64,000 nt of DNA from Lingula anatina (taxonomy: Eukaryota > Brachiopoda > Lingulata > Lingulida > Lingulidae). Numbering within the stretch: the stretch's first letter is position 1; each line of letters begins with the position of its first letter. The translations under genes were made by a program, and so were the position numbers. This document shows, piece by piece, positions 23,132 through 36,147 of the stretch. The stretch covers positions 1 to 64,000 of the forward strand of contig NW_019776100.1 of NCBI RefSeq assembly GCF_001039355.2, given 5' to 3'. Under the pieces are notes generated by a model. That model was not told where the DNA came from. It saw nothing but the letters and a program-made list of their open reading frames with translations, and did not search any database.

Positions 23132-26100
23132 ATGGGTCGAGCTCCTTGGGTAAGTGCATTTTTATTTTTCTTTTGATTCTGACACTGATAGATTTGTCTT
23201 GAAACCCTCAAAGCATTCAAGAATGGATCTCACTTAAACACAAAATACCTGTAAATATTTTGATGAGACTCCTGCTCTGTATGTTATTTTTTTATGATTT
23301 TGATTTTTGAATAGAAAGGCAACATGGAAATGCAAATTTATTTTAAAGGTATTTAAAATATGTGATGTATGCAGCAGTTTGTAGAGACAACTATATGTTT
23401 TGTGTATTGTGTCACTAGATGATAATCTGAGTACTAGTATTTATATATGTTGCATGTATTCACACAGGGATGTTTATTAAAATGTTAAAAAAATCAAAAG
23501 TTTATTATTCATGTAAAGAAATGCTTTTTTAATTTTTCCAGAAAATTGCCCATATCAGACCACACCACCTGTTACTGGGGACTGTGTCTCTAGCCATCTT
23601 CTCTTGGCTTCTTATAAGTTGTTATCTGGACTCGGCATCCCACTGTGAGGGCTGGATTTACCAAGATTTTATAGTAAGTATGTGTTTATGTTTACATATA
23701 TGTATATATATATATATATATATGTTCTCTATGTGTAAATGAGAGAAATAAATGAATTGTAGATTATTGGAGGTTAGTGATGTTGGCCTAAGGCTTCTTT
23801 TAAGGATTTTATGGACATTCCTTTCCAGAGTTGGATGGCAGTTTCTCTTTATTATATTTTACCAAAAGATGTGGCATGTATTATGACTTACTGATGATTC
23901 AGAACCAATTTTAATTCATTCTTGCCACTATGGATGTAGAAACAGAAAGAGCTTTAGATAAGCTTTTGATTTTATTTATTTATGTAATTTCTTGTAAGCA
24001 AGCACATAACAGCCCAAGAGAAAGTGCAATAAATAATACTGAAACATAAAAACAAAGAATATGGTGTTTTTTCCCAGTGTGACCAGTATCAGAAAATGAC
24101 GGTTGGTGGAGAGCTATGTAAAGATCTTTGTGAAGATGGCAAGCTGAAGATGGGGACCTGTCAGCTAAATTCTAAACATGGTGCTAGTGTGGTGAGTGAT
24201 AAAACAAACAAACCAACAAACACCAATAAGGAGACTGATTGGTGGTGAGTCAAGATGAGAAATGTTTATGACTCCCTCTCTTAAAAAAATCAATTTTTCC
24301 AACATTTTATTACTGCAAAATACTTTTGCTGATGTAGAGTCAAAACATGTTTCACAGGTAAGATCATATTCAGTCTCTTTTTAAAACAATTTACCTTTTC
24401 ATACCAAGAGTTCATTTGTTGTAACTTTTGGCTAACATTTTCATAATCAATACATTGCATTGCCGTTATTGTACATTTCTGTGTATGTTGTAAAACTCAC
24501 CATGTTATATAAGGTGTTGACTTCCCTTTCTCCCAGCGTATCAGGATGGTGAGGCTTGTGGTTGAGGCAGTCCTGGCAAGCAGTTGAGAAATCCATGAAT
24601 GGTGTCGATTTTCTCTTCATTGTCAGTAAAACTGTATCAGTTACTGACTTTCACATGTGGTTGAAGAAAATTCCGGTATAGAAGGGCTTAAAAAAGTAAA
24701 GAGAGGGGCATTCCTCAGCAGAGACTGATGTTAGGTGCAGGGGTATTTGATAGAAATCTAAAATTATGCGAAAAAAATTCTTAACTTTCATTTTTATTGC
24801 CTCTCAGGAATTCAAAGTGGACAAGAAGGTGATCAAGGTTAAGAGGGACACCTTCCTCAGCATAGTGGGAGGAGTGCGAGACGGGGACACATTCAACATG
24901 CCCACCAAAGGAACAAGCATGGAGAGTTTTCGCCTCATGGTCAGTTCATTAGTAGTCAGCAGACTGGGCGGTGATGACCATCTGGAGTTAGTGACCAGAA
25001 TACTGGACAGGGCAGATGTTAATATGGATGGGAAGGTATATGGAATTAAGCTGAATCATTAGTGAATAGATACATGAAGGGAAGAGTCATAGAAAAATTC
25101 ATACTTAATGAGAAGAGATCTCTCACTGCCTGGTGGACATGATTCTTGTACAAACTTGTGGTTAGGGAAGTAGTGATATGTTACATGGTTATAAGTGTCT
25201 GCCAGTTTTGTTTTCTTATGCTTGGTGTTTACATACAGACATTGTAAATGACTTTTGTCCATTTTAGCATGTATTTTGATAATATTCACCCCATGTGTGA
25301 AAAACATTAATTTTGTTTTACTACAAATATACTTAAGGGTTTATTAAGTGAAAATGTGTGTTTCTTTCAGAATCAACATGATTTTTTTTATTTTTTTATT
25401 TTTTAAGAAAAGTGATTGGTGTTTGGTTTTTGTTGTAGGTATTGTGTATGGCAAAGTTTGCCACATAAATGCCAGTATTTTTGTTTCACTTTAATTTTAC
25501 TGAATCAGTAGCACTGACTAAAATACTGCCTCCTTTTCAGGTGTCACTTGCAGAAGCCAAAAGTATATGGAGTCTTCTACAGAACAGCGATTTCTTCATT
25601 TCCTTCATTTTTCAAAACACAGAATTTGTGCCCAAAATCCAGAAATTCTGTGGCAATATATTTGCTGTAGAAGAAGTTCCCCACACATATTTATATGACA
25701 AGGATAACCCATCATATCTGAGGTGGATATTTGCTAACTCATATCAGTGGCTACAACCAAGCTGGCACCATCGGGCAAAAATTGTTGTTGGTCTATTGGA
25801 GTTCATAATGGCAGTATACCAGTATAGAAATGCAGGGGAGTTTTATATCTGCCATTTAGATGAGTCAGTTGTGGGATACACACGTCGCTATGACATGAGA
25901 TTTTTAGGAGTGTCCCAGTTGCTTCCAAAGCAGACATTTATGAAGGTGATGCAGCTTCGCCAGTGTTTTTCAGACGAGGACTGTTTTTACTCAAAAACCT
26001 GCAGCTCAAAATGTGACATTTCACAGCACACTTGCTCAGGGAGTCTCATCAAACCTAATCTTTTTCATGCCTGTCAGTTACTCAGAGAATATCTGTTGTA

Positions 26101-26257
26101 TGACTTAGTGGGTGGCGAGAGAGTGGAGCTCTCAGGGATGCTGCGCACGTGTCGGGCTCTTGACAACAATAAGACGTCTGCTGACTTAGATCATGCAGTG
26201 GTACTCAATAATATGAAAACATGGCTGTGGAACAAAATACAGAACAAAGTTTCTTGA
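23132..26257 (+). CDS. Divergent protein kinase domain 1 (DIPK1/FAM69-like)
   Basis: FAM69/DIPK1 proteins are cysteine-rich type II membrane proteins of the ER with a divergent kinase fold. Exons: 23132-23149, 23542-23673, 24078-24191, 24808-25035 and 25541-26257 (TGA). All are in phase 0, giving 402 residues (human family members are about 420-430). One membrane helix lies at about residues 16-34 (LLLGTVSLAIFSWLLI) after an N-terminal HIRPHH. Cysteine-rich luminal segments include CDQYQKM...CKDLCEDG...GTC. An EF-hand loop D158-V-N-M-D-G-K-V-S-L-A-E169 is inserted in the kinase N-lobe, typical of the family. The C-terminal Cys-rich stretch is CFSDEDCFYSKTC. A canonical catalytic HRD or DFG is not visible, so activity is uncertain. 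The last two exons recur at 26552-27968. Confidence 0.9.
23703..23723. repeat. (AT)n microsatellite
   Basis: Short AT dinucleotide run in DIPK1 intron 2. Confidence 0.9.
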
Positions 26258-28260
26258 TATTTTGTGGTGCTGATTATTCTCTGTGAGGACTTTTTTTTTT
26301 TAGAATTTTAGGTGATTTTCTAGTCACTGTTTATTGTCTTCCAGTTTTGTTTCTTTTTATGATTTTTTAAAATCAAAGACATTTAAAGAAATTAATTTTA
26401 AACTTTACCTACACATCTTATAGTTTGATTATTGTAGTGACGCAAACAATTTTTGATTGTGATAAACTAATCATAAATTTGTGCCATAGTGATGACATAT
26501 CTCAGTAAACATGCTGATTTGCATGATTATCTATATTCATGTAAATAAAANAAGAGGGACACCTTCCTCAGCATAGTGGGAGGAGTGCGAGACGGGGACA
26601 CATTCAACATGCCCACCAAAGGAACAAGCATGGAGAGTTTTCGCCTCATGGTCAGTTCATTAGTAGTCAGCAGACTGGGCGGTGATGACCATCTGGAGTT
26701 AGTGACCAGAATACTGGACAGGGCAGATGTTAATATGGATGGGAAGGTATATGGAATTAAGCTGAATCATTAGTGAATAGATACATGAAGGGAAGAGTCA
26801 TAGAAAAATTCATACTTAATGAGAAGAGATCTCTCACTGCCTGGTGGACATGATTCTTGTACAAACTTGTGGTTAGGGAAGTAGTGATATGTTACATGGT
26901 TATAAGTGTCTGCCAGTTTTGTTTTCTTATGCTTGGTGTTTACATACAGACATTGTAAATGACTTTTGTCCATTTTAGCATGTATTTTGATAATATTCAC
27001 CCCATGTGTGAAAAACATTAATTTTGTTTTACTACAAATATACTTAAGGGTTTATTAAGTGAAAATGTGTGTTTCTTTCAGAATCAACATGATTTTTTTA
27101 ATTTTTTTATTTTTTAAGAAAAGTGATTGGTGTTTGGTTTTTGTTGTAGGTATTGTGTATGGCAAAGTTTGCCACATAAATGCCAGTATTTTTGTTTCAC
27201 TTTAATTTTACTGAATCAGTAGCACTGACTAAAATACTGCCTCCTTTTCAGGTGTCACTTGCAGAAGCCAAAAGTATATGGAGTCTTCTACAGAACAGCG
27301 ATTTCTTCATTTCCTTCATTTTTCAAAACACAGAATTTGTGCCCAAAATCCAGAAATTCTGTGGCAATATATTTGCTGTAGAAGAAGTTCCCCACACATA
27401 TTTATATGACAAGGATAACCCATCATATCTGAGGTGGATATTTGCTAACTCATATCAGTGGCTACAACCAAGCTGGCACCATCGGGCAAAAATTGTTGTT
27501 GGTCTATTGGAGTTCATAATGGCAGTATACCAGTATAGAAATGCAGGGGAGTTTTATATCTGCCATTTAGATGAGTCAGTTGTGGGATACACACGTCGCT
27601 ATGACATGAGATTTTTAGGAGTGTCCCAGTTGCTTCCAAAGCAGACATTTATGAAGGTGATGCAGCTTCGCCAGTGTTTTTCAGACGAGGACTGTTTTTA
27701 CTCAAAAACCTGCAGCTCAAAATGTGACATTTCACAGCACACTTGCTCAGGGAGTCTCATCAAACCTAATCTTTTTCATGCCTGTCAGTTACTCAGAGAA
27801 TATCTGTTGTATGACTTAGTGGGTGGCGAGAGAGTGGAGCTCTCAGGGATGCTGCGCACGTGTCGGGCTCTTGACAACAATAAGACGTCTGCTGACTTAG
27901 ATCATGCAGTGGTACTCAATAATATGAAAACATGGCTGTGGAACAAAATACAGAACAAAGTTTCTTGATATTTTGTGGTGCTGATTATTCTCTGTGAGGA
28001 CTTTTTTTTTTAGAATTTTAGGTGATTTTCTAGTCACTGTTTATTGTCTTCCAGTTTTGTTTCTTTTTATGATTTTTTAAAATCAAAGACATTTAAAGAA
28101 ATTAATTTTAAACTTTACCTACACATCTTATAGTTTGATTATTGTAGTGACGCAAACAATTTTTGATTGTGATAAACTAATCATAAATTTGTGCCATAGT
28201 GATGACATATCTCAGTAAACATGCTGATTTGCATGATTATCTATATTCATGTAAATAAAA
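24841..28260 (+). repeat. Tandem duplication 2 (DIPK1 3' end) around the N at 26551
   Basis: Copy A 24841-26550 and copy B 26552-28260 match at an offset of 1711 bases. By eye the differences amount to one substitution in a T-rich tract (near 25389/27100) and one lost T in a homopolymer near 26291/28002. Both copies end at GTAAATAAAA, the likely polyadenylation signal. Unique sequence resumes at 28261. Confidence 0.95.
26552..27968 (+). CDS. Second copy of the DIPK1 last two exons (probable assembly duplicate)
   Basis: 26552-26746 repeats the exon at 24808-25035 but starts inside it at residue KRDTFLS. 27252-27968 repeats the last exon in full. The encoded protein is identical to the first copy over the shared part. 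The copy begins directly after the undetermined base 26551 and has no upstream exons of its own, so it is not an independent gene. Confidence 0.85.
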
Positions 28261-31200
28261 GGAAGAGGGTCTATTTTTTAAACTTGTAGACTTCTGAATA
28301 ACAACTGAGAACCATTGAAAACCAAATGTGAGAAACAGTTATTGCCAATCGTATGACCAAAATCACTTATCTCTTTCCTCATTCAAAATTGAGATCTCTG
28401 TGTGATCTACATACGGACAGCTCATATCTCTATTTTTTCGGAGTCCATATGTTGTTTTATTTTATCAAGGCCCATTGAAAAAGGGTCAAAGTGCCATGCC
28501 TGGTAGGCAGAAATGTGTGTATAGTCTCTCTTTAAGTGCTTAGATATTTACTTTTTATCATCATTATTAATATACTATACTATACTTGTAAGGAAGGCCG
28601 CAAATAAGTCAGCATTAAAGTTTTTTTTTCTATCCAGGGGATTGTGAGATTTATTTAAGATTGTATATTTGTGACAATCACGGCTAGATCCAGCATTAAT
28701 ATTATGATATTAATTGTGTTGTGTGTGTTTTTTATTTTTATTTTATTTATTTTTTTTATTCCCCTTTGTCCAACTGGGTTAGATATGCTGAGCATTTTGC
28801 AATACTTCATTGGTCCTTAGATAACTCATGAATACAAATGCAGGGTAAATGAACTTTTTATTTACAAATCAGACTGGTGTAGACTTATTAATTGATTCTG
28901 TTGATGTTGCTTATTATGGAAACGAATGCCTTTGATAGCAGTGTATTGAATGGCACTCAGTTTTGCTGCTGGTCCCTTTTTTTTTTTTTGGAAGGGAGGG
29001 GAGGGGCAGAGGCAAGGCAGTGTTGAAGAGAAAAGCAGATAACCATGTCATATTAATACCATCAGTGCTATCTTGGTTTCAAAAGGCAAATCATTGCTGC
29101 TGTGTGCCATTTTGGTTCTTAACATTGTATAATGTTATGCTGCTCCATTGGGAAGTCTATCATTGAGAAAATACAGATATACCTGCATATACTCTTAGAA
29201 TGTGCTTCTTTCTTTGAAGTATTTGTATAAAAACTAAGTAGTACTCATAAAAATGTTCTTTGAATACCAGTATTCAGCTTGGATAGTGATTGTTTTCAGG
29301 TTAATTTCTCCATGTTTTTCTGGTTGACACTGTTGAAATGTAATTGAACTTGTTTTATCTAGATTCCTTATATATATTTGGTGTCCAGATGCATGGTTAT
29401 ATTGTTAGAGAGATGAAAAGGTGCTATCTGTAGTTCAGAAAAGCATCTGTTATAAAAACATCTGTTGTTATTTAGTCTGCATAGTTCGTGTGTGTCAGAG
29501 TATGGTTATAAATAATATGTATATCAATGTTATTTTGAGTAGAATTTCAATAATTAGTACTCGATGTTGTCTTTAGTCTCCAGTAATTGTTATATGTAAA
29601 AGAAACCATTTAAATTTTTTTTTTGTGGAACTATGTGAATGTTATTTTGTAAAATATTGATTCGTTTTGTTTGAAATTTATTTATTTGCCCATGTTTTTC
29701 TTTTATTTTTATGACGATGTAGTCAAGAGAAATCGTGAATGCTTACCCACTCCAAGTTAAAACCAAGGACTGTACTTCCAATTTTGACGCACAATGGTTT
29801 TTCTCTACTTCAATTTTTCCAAATGATTAAAATATTAATAAAGTAATAATAGATCATGCAAGGATTTGCTTTTGATTTTCACAATCTCGTGTTCCGATTT
29901 AGCTGCTTGAGTCACAAAGTGAAAGGACAAATATATGTGCACGGAGCACAATTTGAAAGTTATGACTACGTCTTTAATATTTTCCTCCTTTTGTCGGATC
30001 TCAGCCCAATACTTAATTCAATTAAAACGCTCCTTGGACACTTCAAGGGAATTCAAAGTTTTTTTTAATTCATAAATTATGTTTAGAACAAAATGTCAAG
30101 ATTTCGCCATTATGAGTGCGTGATCTCGAGTTTACGTATTCGTTTTACAACTATTAGTTGTTGTTAAACACAGTAATAAAGTTTTGAGGCCTGGCATAAG
30201 ATAGTCAGGTAGTGGTAGACGGGCACATGGCTCATATTTCTCTAATAAAATGGACTAGCCCCTAAATTTAGGAGGGCAAATTATGTTTTTCATGTTTAAT
30301 CATTCTGTATATAGGATGTTTATTTATTTATTTTATTTTATTTTTGCAAGCACAACTTCGGAAGCATGCATGTTACCACTGGAAGATTCAGTATTTTGCG
30401 TCAGTGTAAAGGGTTCAGTATAATATATGTAGGGGGCAGATACGAAAAATAGTTTATGTACCTCCTCTCCCTCGTTATTCTCTTTTTGAGAAGGTGAAGG
30501 GGAGAACGGGGCACCTGAGTAATTAAGTGCCCTCCCTGGATCAACCAAAGGTCACCTGTGCTCACTTAAAACACGTTTTATTGCTTTACTTTAACCTTTC
30601 TTAGTGTTGTGTTAGAGGAAAATGTTTTTAAAATGCAATAAAAAGAAAAAACAGCTCAATTTGTGTCCACAATCAAAAACTATTGAATACATTAATAAAA
30701 TTGGCTAGTTTGACAAAGAAAGATGGTGTGTGTTATCTGCCTACGTTTAATTTATTCCAAAAAATTGCTGTTAAATACGATCTGACCTGAGAGTCCACGC
30801 TAATGGTCAGTATATTTTTTTAAGTGACACTTCTCAACAACTATGACATAATGGTCACGTGAACCTAGGCCGTCAAAATTGACGGTGAATCATTGGCGGG
30901 TCCAGCATGTCAAAGGCTAATAATACGCTAACATATTTTAGATATTAAAAAATGAAATAGTTAATAACATGCTTACATATTGTAGATATTGATAAAAATT
31001 AAAAAGTTGACTTCAAAAAGTTAAAATTAATGCAAATCCAAGAAAATAAATTGCAGCTTCACATGGAAGCGATAGTTTAAACAGCTATTTCTGTGGTCTA
31101 GTTAAAACATGAAGCAAGATGCGTCAATGGATTTTCTAAATCCTTCAATGGTCGGATAAGAAATATCTGGTCGGATTTTGATGGAACACCTGATAATCAG

Positions 31201-33229
31201 ATTGTGTATGGCTTCCGCCTACTGACTGTCCTTGGTAGCTGTCCCTAATCTCGGGCGCGTATATACTAGGCGTATCTGGAACGCATCTGTTCAGAGTTTA
31301 ATTGCTAATGCTTCTGTTGAACAATGTTTGAAATTCGATTAAAAGTACTTTTGAAATTTTAATTGGCTAATTGCTCTCATGTTTAGGCCGAGAAAACTAG
31401 GTCCATGTAACTTACTGCACTCCACAAATACTTCATTTTTGTGCCCTTTCATTGAGGTAAGGCGACAAAACTGTAGATCAGTCTGACCTAACATCGGGCG
31501 TTTCCGTCTACGAGACCAAATGCTACATACTGTCCGGCTCCGTCCAGTTTATTAAAGTGGCAGTCTTTGCAAGTGAGGTCAACTTGGAAGCCATCCAACC
31601 TAGTATAGTGCGAACGCACCGTCTTGTAGTGGCGTACGTTCTTTGTAGTGCTTCTGAAAGTTGAACGTTACGTGAATTAAAGATATAATCTCCCGTTACT
31701 AATAATAATAAGAATTAGAATGATTAATTGAGAATTTTAATTTTCATTAAAAATATTAAATGATCAGGGTCGCACGCGAAGGATGAGTGAATTTCAAAAA
31801 GAAGTTTTTGAAGGCAGACCTAGAAAACACGAAAGCAGGTTGTTTGCAACGTTTGGCGTTCTCATCTTAACGCTGACTGAAGGAAAAGTAAGATACTTAT
31901 GATATTCCGGTAGAAAACGAAAAAGGCAATATTCATTTTACTTTATAAAGATCACCAACATGACCAAAGTTATTCTTAAAATATCCAGGGGGAATGTGAT
32001 TTACATTCATAAGCTCTCTAAACTACTGTCTAACATTCACGTCAAAAGGTGCAATTATCTTATTGGTGACGGGTGGCGCATGACTACGTATACGACATTT
32101 AGGGGGTTTTCCGAGATCTGGTTCAGGAGGATTACCTAGCTTACGCCACGGAATTAATCTCTGAGGGGTCCATTTAGTTTTATCAGATTCAACTTCACGT
32201 TAATTAGCCACGGGTAGTTATGAGATCAAAATGTATATCGGCTTACGAGTGCAGCAGGTGTGTCTATATAATAAACTGAATGATCTTTTCAAGGTAATCT
32301 GGAAAATACAAGACTGGGGTCTGCGTATCTTAACAGGTAGTTTGGATTATCTTCTGACACACTGACGACTTTAATCTGAATTTTGTAATTTCCAACTACT
32401 GGCATTATGTGAATGGGATTGTCATCGGCTTTTTACTCAAACTGTTGATTTCAATTGGTGACTACTTAGTTCTAGTTATCTTGAAAATACTTTTTATCTA
32501 AGATCGAAAAGTACAAAGAGGTTGTACCCGGGAAACGATTTACGTCACCGACAGTCCCATTCACAGTATGGGGAGGGGTTTATTTCAGATTTGCTACCAT
32601 CTGGGTGTTATATAAAAATAATATTTTTTTAAAGGTGCACAATATATTACAGCTCACACTATGTTCAACTCACGAAGAGGATGATGATTCAAACAAAAAA
32701 ACAATGTTAGCCTCTAACTCTTTGAACTTTGTTGCATAATGTACTAAGTTGTTAGAAAGAATCTCCAAATGCTATAGTAAAGGTAAATTAAACGACATTC
32801 ATAGTCTATTAAAAACCACAACACTTAAGACAAAGAATATAAAAAGGTAGACTTCAAGCATCACACTATATTAGGATTTTATGCACACTTTTGCTTGGAA
32901 TCAACATTTAGATCTTGAGGATGCGCGTGGAGATCCTATTTATAGTAAATTATATATCCTTGTCTTCATTGTGTATCTGACACTCAGGACGAATAAAGTG
33001 TCTTTGAAGTCCTTAAATAGACAAAACGGAAATAACCATTGGAATTCAATGGAAAATGACAAGTTGAGATCAATTGAAATTCATATAAAAGTGGTTATTT
33101 AGGTGAAAAAGGGCTTCCGTCTCACGACCTTTGACAAGAACATCTTGCATTATTATGCTCTCACATGTGTTCGGAAATACTTTTACAGCTTGGCTAGCAT
33201 TTGGGAGATCTGACTAATACGAATAAACT

Positions 33230-33331
33230 ACCCTCTACCAGAGCGACAGATTGGATTTTCGCAGATATTCAGTCATTTTGGTCTGGATTTTTCCGTTTTT
33301 CCCTATATAATCTGCCACCCTGGTAGAGGGT
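33230..33331. mobile_element. Short element with ACCCTCTACCAG ends, copy 1
   Basis: ACCCTCTACCAGAG on the left pairs with CTGGTAGAGGGT on the right, and GACAGATT pairs with AATCTGCCA just inside. AATAAAC occurs directly outside both ends and may be a target-site duplication. A second copy lies at 52243-52374. Confidence 0.65.
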
Positions 33332-34136
33332 GCAAATAAACCGTCATATGTTAAAAATGAATCCAATTGTTAATGTTAACTTAAGGAAATAAAATTTAAA
33401 CGATATATTCACAGGACATTACGCAGAATATTAGACACGAAATGGTTGTTCAGATGCATAATTGCTGGTACTTCTAAAGATGTATGTGAAAAACCGAAAC
33501 TGAAACAATTTAACAATAACGATGTGTGTAGATTTCCAAACCATTAGTTAAAGTTTTTGGATAGAAATAAAGGACTGGATTAAAGGAAAATACAATTTTA
33601 TTTTAGTTTTAGATTTCCTGGTGTGATTTTAGGTTAAGTTAAGATATACCTATCCCCATGCTTCAAGGTAAACATTTCAGAATTTGAAAATGTATCATTG
33701 TAAAAATTAAACCAACGGCGACACATAAAAATATTATCCTCTTTTTGACCAAAGTACAATTATTTTGTCAATTATATAAAATGAGAGTAGGAGTTTATGC
33801 GTGTATCTGTAATTGTTCTGTCCGTGCACTGATTTACTGATTTTTAGTATCGGCAAAATATTTTACGGACAAGGAAATGAGTGTGTTGGTCTATTCAGTT
33901 AATATGCAAAAGGAAATAAGTCACATTTTCTTATATTAGAGAAAAGCCATAAGGACGTGTTTTGACCTCTATAACACTGAACAAGCAGGCATTTCCGATT
34001 TACCTGTAGATATAGGCCTACTAGTATCTATTCAGAGACATGTTACAAGTGACATGCAGTGCAAAAGATTTTCCGTTTATTCATCTCTTAAAGCAGACTG
34101 ACAGCCTGTCCAGCGTAAATAACAAAGTGCACGCGC

Positions 34137-34137
<1 letters not shown>

Positions 34138-34186
<49 letters not shown>

Positions 34187-34201
34187 AAGAGAGAGAGAGA
34201 G
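34138..34201. repeat. (GT)n and (GA)n microsatellite
   Basis: About 45 bases of GT repeat precede a short GA run. Confidence 0.95.
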
Positions 34202-34224
34202 GCGGTGCGTTAATTTAGGGAGAG

Positions 34225-34234
34225 GTCACGTGAC
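34225..34234. promoter_or_regulatory. Palindromic E-box GTCACGTGAC
   Basis: This ten-base perfect palindrome is the consensus for bHLH-ZIP factors of the USF/MiT-TFE type (CLEAR motif). It lies about 1.5 kb before the first Neverland exon copy. Function is inferred from the motif only. Confidence 0.45.
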
Positions 34235-35519
34235 TAGACCCCCTCTCTCTTTTCCTCTAAAGTCGCCTCGTAATCGATATCTCCCAGTTTACAAAAACGA
34301 CTCGGAAAAAAGGAAAAAAGAAAAAAAGCAGCATAAGGCCAATCACAACGTTGAAAATAATCAGTGGAAAACAGACTACCAGCCCGGGTTAGCTGTAGGC
34401 CTGTAGCCCCATTACATTGCATAGATACGACGCACTAGTCCCGGTATATCTAATATCAGATCTTGGCTGCATTAACAAACGATACAGGCCCGTAGCCAAT
34501 ATTTTCAAAAGGGGAGTTCGTTTTCTGATAAAGTGGACCTTTTATCATGAAACCTTCATGTGCCTAGATAAAATTTTACACAGAAGGGACCTTTTCCTGG
34601 CATTACCCTCCCCCCCCCCCCCCCCCCCGGCTGCGAGCCTGCAATATATAACTAATACAAATGTATAGGTAAAGAAATATCAATATTTCTCATTAGGCCA
34701 TGTTCCTTGATCGTTAGTGTTATGTAAAGAATATCCCATTACCATAAAGTTTCTATGAGGCCTATTGATTCCAAAGGTTTTCAGGAGCATATACTTTATT
34801 ATTTATCATTATTTATCATTTTTTATCAAAGTATGAAAAACGTGATTAACTAAAACGTAATTGTACTAAAATAATAATTTCAAAAAATCATTTCCCCTCA
34901 TTTTACTTCATTATACATACAACCGATCCCAAGGAATACATCCTTTCTGCTTGCCAGGATTTGATGACAAACTTCCTTGGTTAAAACACAATGGGCCGTT
35001 CAATTAATATGGGAATATCTGAAGTTAAAGATTAATGGAAATATTTCTTTTATTTTAAGCGCAATGGAAAACAAAATAGAAATAGAAAACAGATCCAATA
35101 AAATAAATAGTTGTAAAAACTTCGCAAAAGAACTTTGTCGACTGGGATATCATCTTTGTTATCGTGTCAGTGCATGCAGATTTTCACTCGTTTTCATTTT
35201 AATGTTACTTCTCACATTAGTGAACAAAATCTATGGGTTTCTTTGGAAGTGATACAGTATTTTGCCGTGGGTTGGCTGGCGAAATCACCCGAGTTTGGGT
35301 CGCTCCAGACCTCTCCATAATTTAATAGCAGTGCCACAACGTTTTACCCAGGTCTAATAACAGGTTTCGATAGACTTAACAAATGATATAGATACTGTTA
35401 AGGCACACGGAACAACCAAACTGTTTTAGGCTTGTAGTCACACCTTCGCAAATTACGGCTTTTTCATATGGCACGAAATCCATTCATTCATACCAACCAC
35501 TCATGGCGCTGACGTCGAT

Positions 35520-35529
35520 GTCACGTGAC
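35520..35529. promoter_or_regulatory. Palindromic E-box upstream of Neverland exon 1 (copy A)
   Basis: GTCACGTGAC lies 183 bases before the ATG at 35712, preceded by TGACGTC (a CRE-like half-site) at about 35508. The same arrangement is in copy B at 36776-36785. The spacing suits a proximal promoter. Confidence 0.5.
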
Positions 35530-35711
35530 CCATATGGCCTGAATCACAGCACGCTATTTCATTGTTGCTACGATAAGTACAGAGTAAGAGGATTATTACG
35601 CTGACTTCACACGAGGCCGTGAAACTTATAAGAATCAGAGTTCCTTCAGAAAGTCCAGCTACGGAAAGAATATAACCTCCCAGACATACTGACGTGAAAC
35701 TGGAACGGACG

Positions 35712-36147
35712 ATGAAGGGAAATGTTTTGGTTATCATAGTGATTCTCACGGCAGTCGCCGTTATCGCGTTCAACAGACTTCAAGCAGTGATGGATCGTTT
35801 CGCGAAGTCAAAGGGAGAGATTTTACAATCGTTTTATCACGATTTCTCACACATTAAGCTCGAAAACATTCCCTGGGTGAGTGTACTCTGCGGAAGTTGT
35901 GTTCTCTACATTTGTTATTACTTGTACTATAAACTGTTCACGCCGCTGGATCTTGTCAAGGATTTGAGCGATGTCGGCTACGCTACGAACAGCGGCAGTG
36001 AGGGACGTAGTAAACGGGAAGTGGCGAACCATGTGCGGCGCTTAAGAAAAATTGGAGATATTCCCCCAGTGTACCCCAATGGCTGGTTTGCGTTGATGGA
36101 GGCGCACCGATTGAAAAAAGGCGAAATTGAACATGTAGTTGCTCTTG
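35712..36147 (+). CDS. nvd: Duplicate copy of Neverland exon 1
   Basis: It encodes the same 145 residues as 36959-37394 ([10 protein letters not shown]... to ...EHVVALG) and ends at the same GTAAGT donor. Because the single N at 36176 follows 28 bases later, this is probably the other haplotype's exon 1 and not an alternative promoter exon. Confidence 0.8.

Larger units (their letters stand above)
28261..34927. other. Intergenic region between DIPK1 and Neverland
   Basis: About 6.7 kb without a recognisable gene. Contents include T-rich tracts, AATAAA-like signals near 29838 and 30174, E-box palindromes at 30854 and 34225, a short inverted-repeat element (33230-33331), a (GT)n run (about 34138-34183) leading into a short (GA)n, and a C-run (about 34610-34628). 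The open frames are short and look random. Confidence 0.55.

Noticed and set aside
34977-35252. Open frame of 91 codons repeated identically at 36226-36501
   Set aside because: It has no ATG at the given start, no recognisable protein, and is only repeated because the whole block is duplicated around the N.
35508-35516. Full cAMP-response element upstream of Neverland
   Set aside because: Only TGACGTCG is present, one base off the TGACGTCA palindrome, so I describe it as CRE-like and not as a site.
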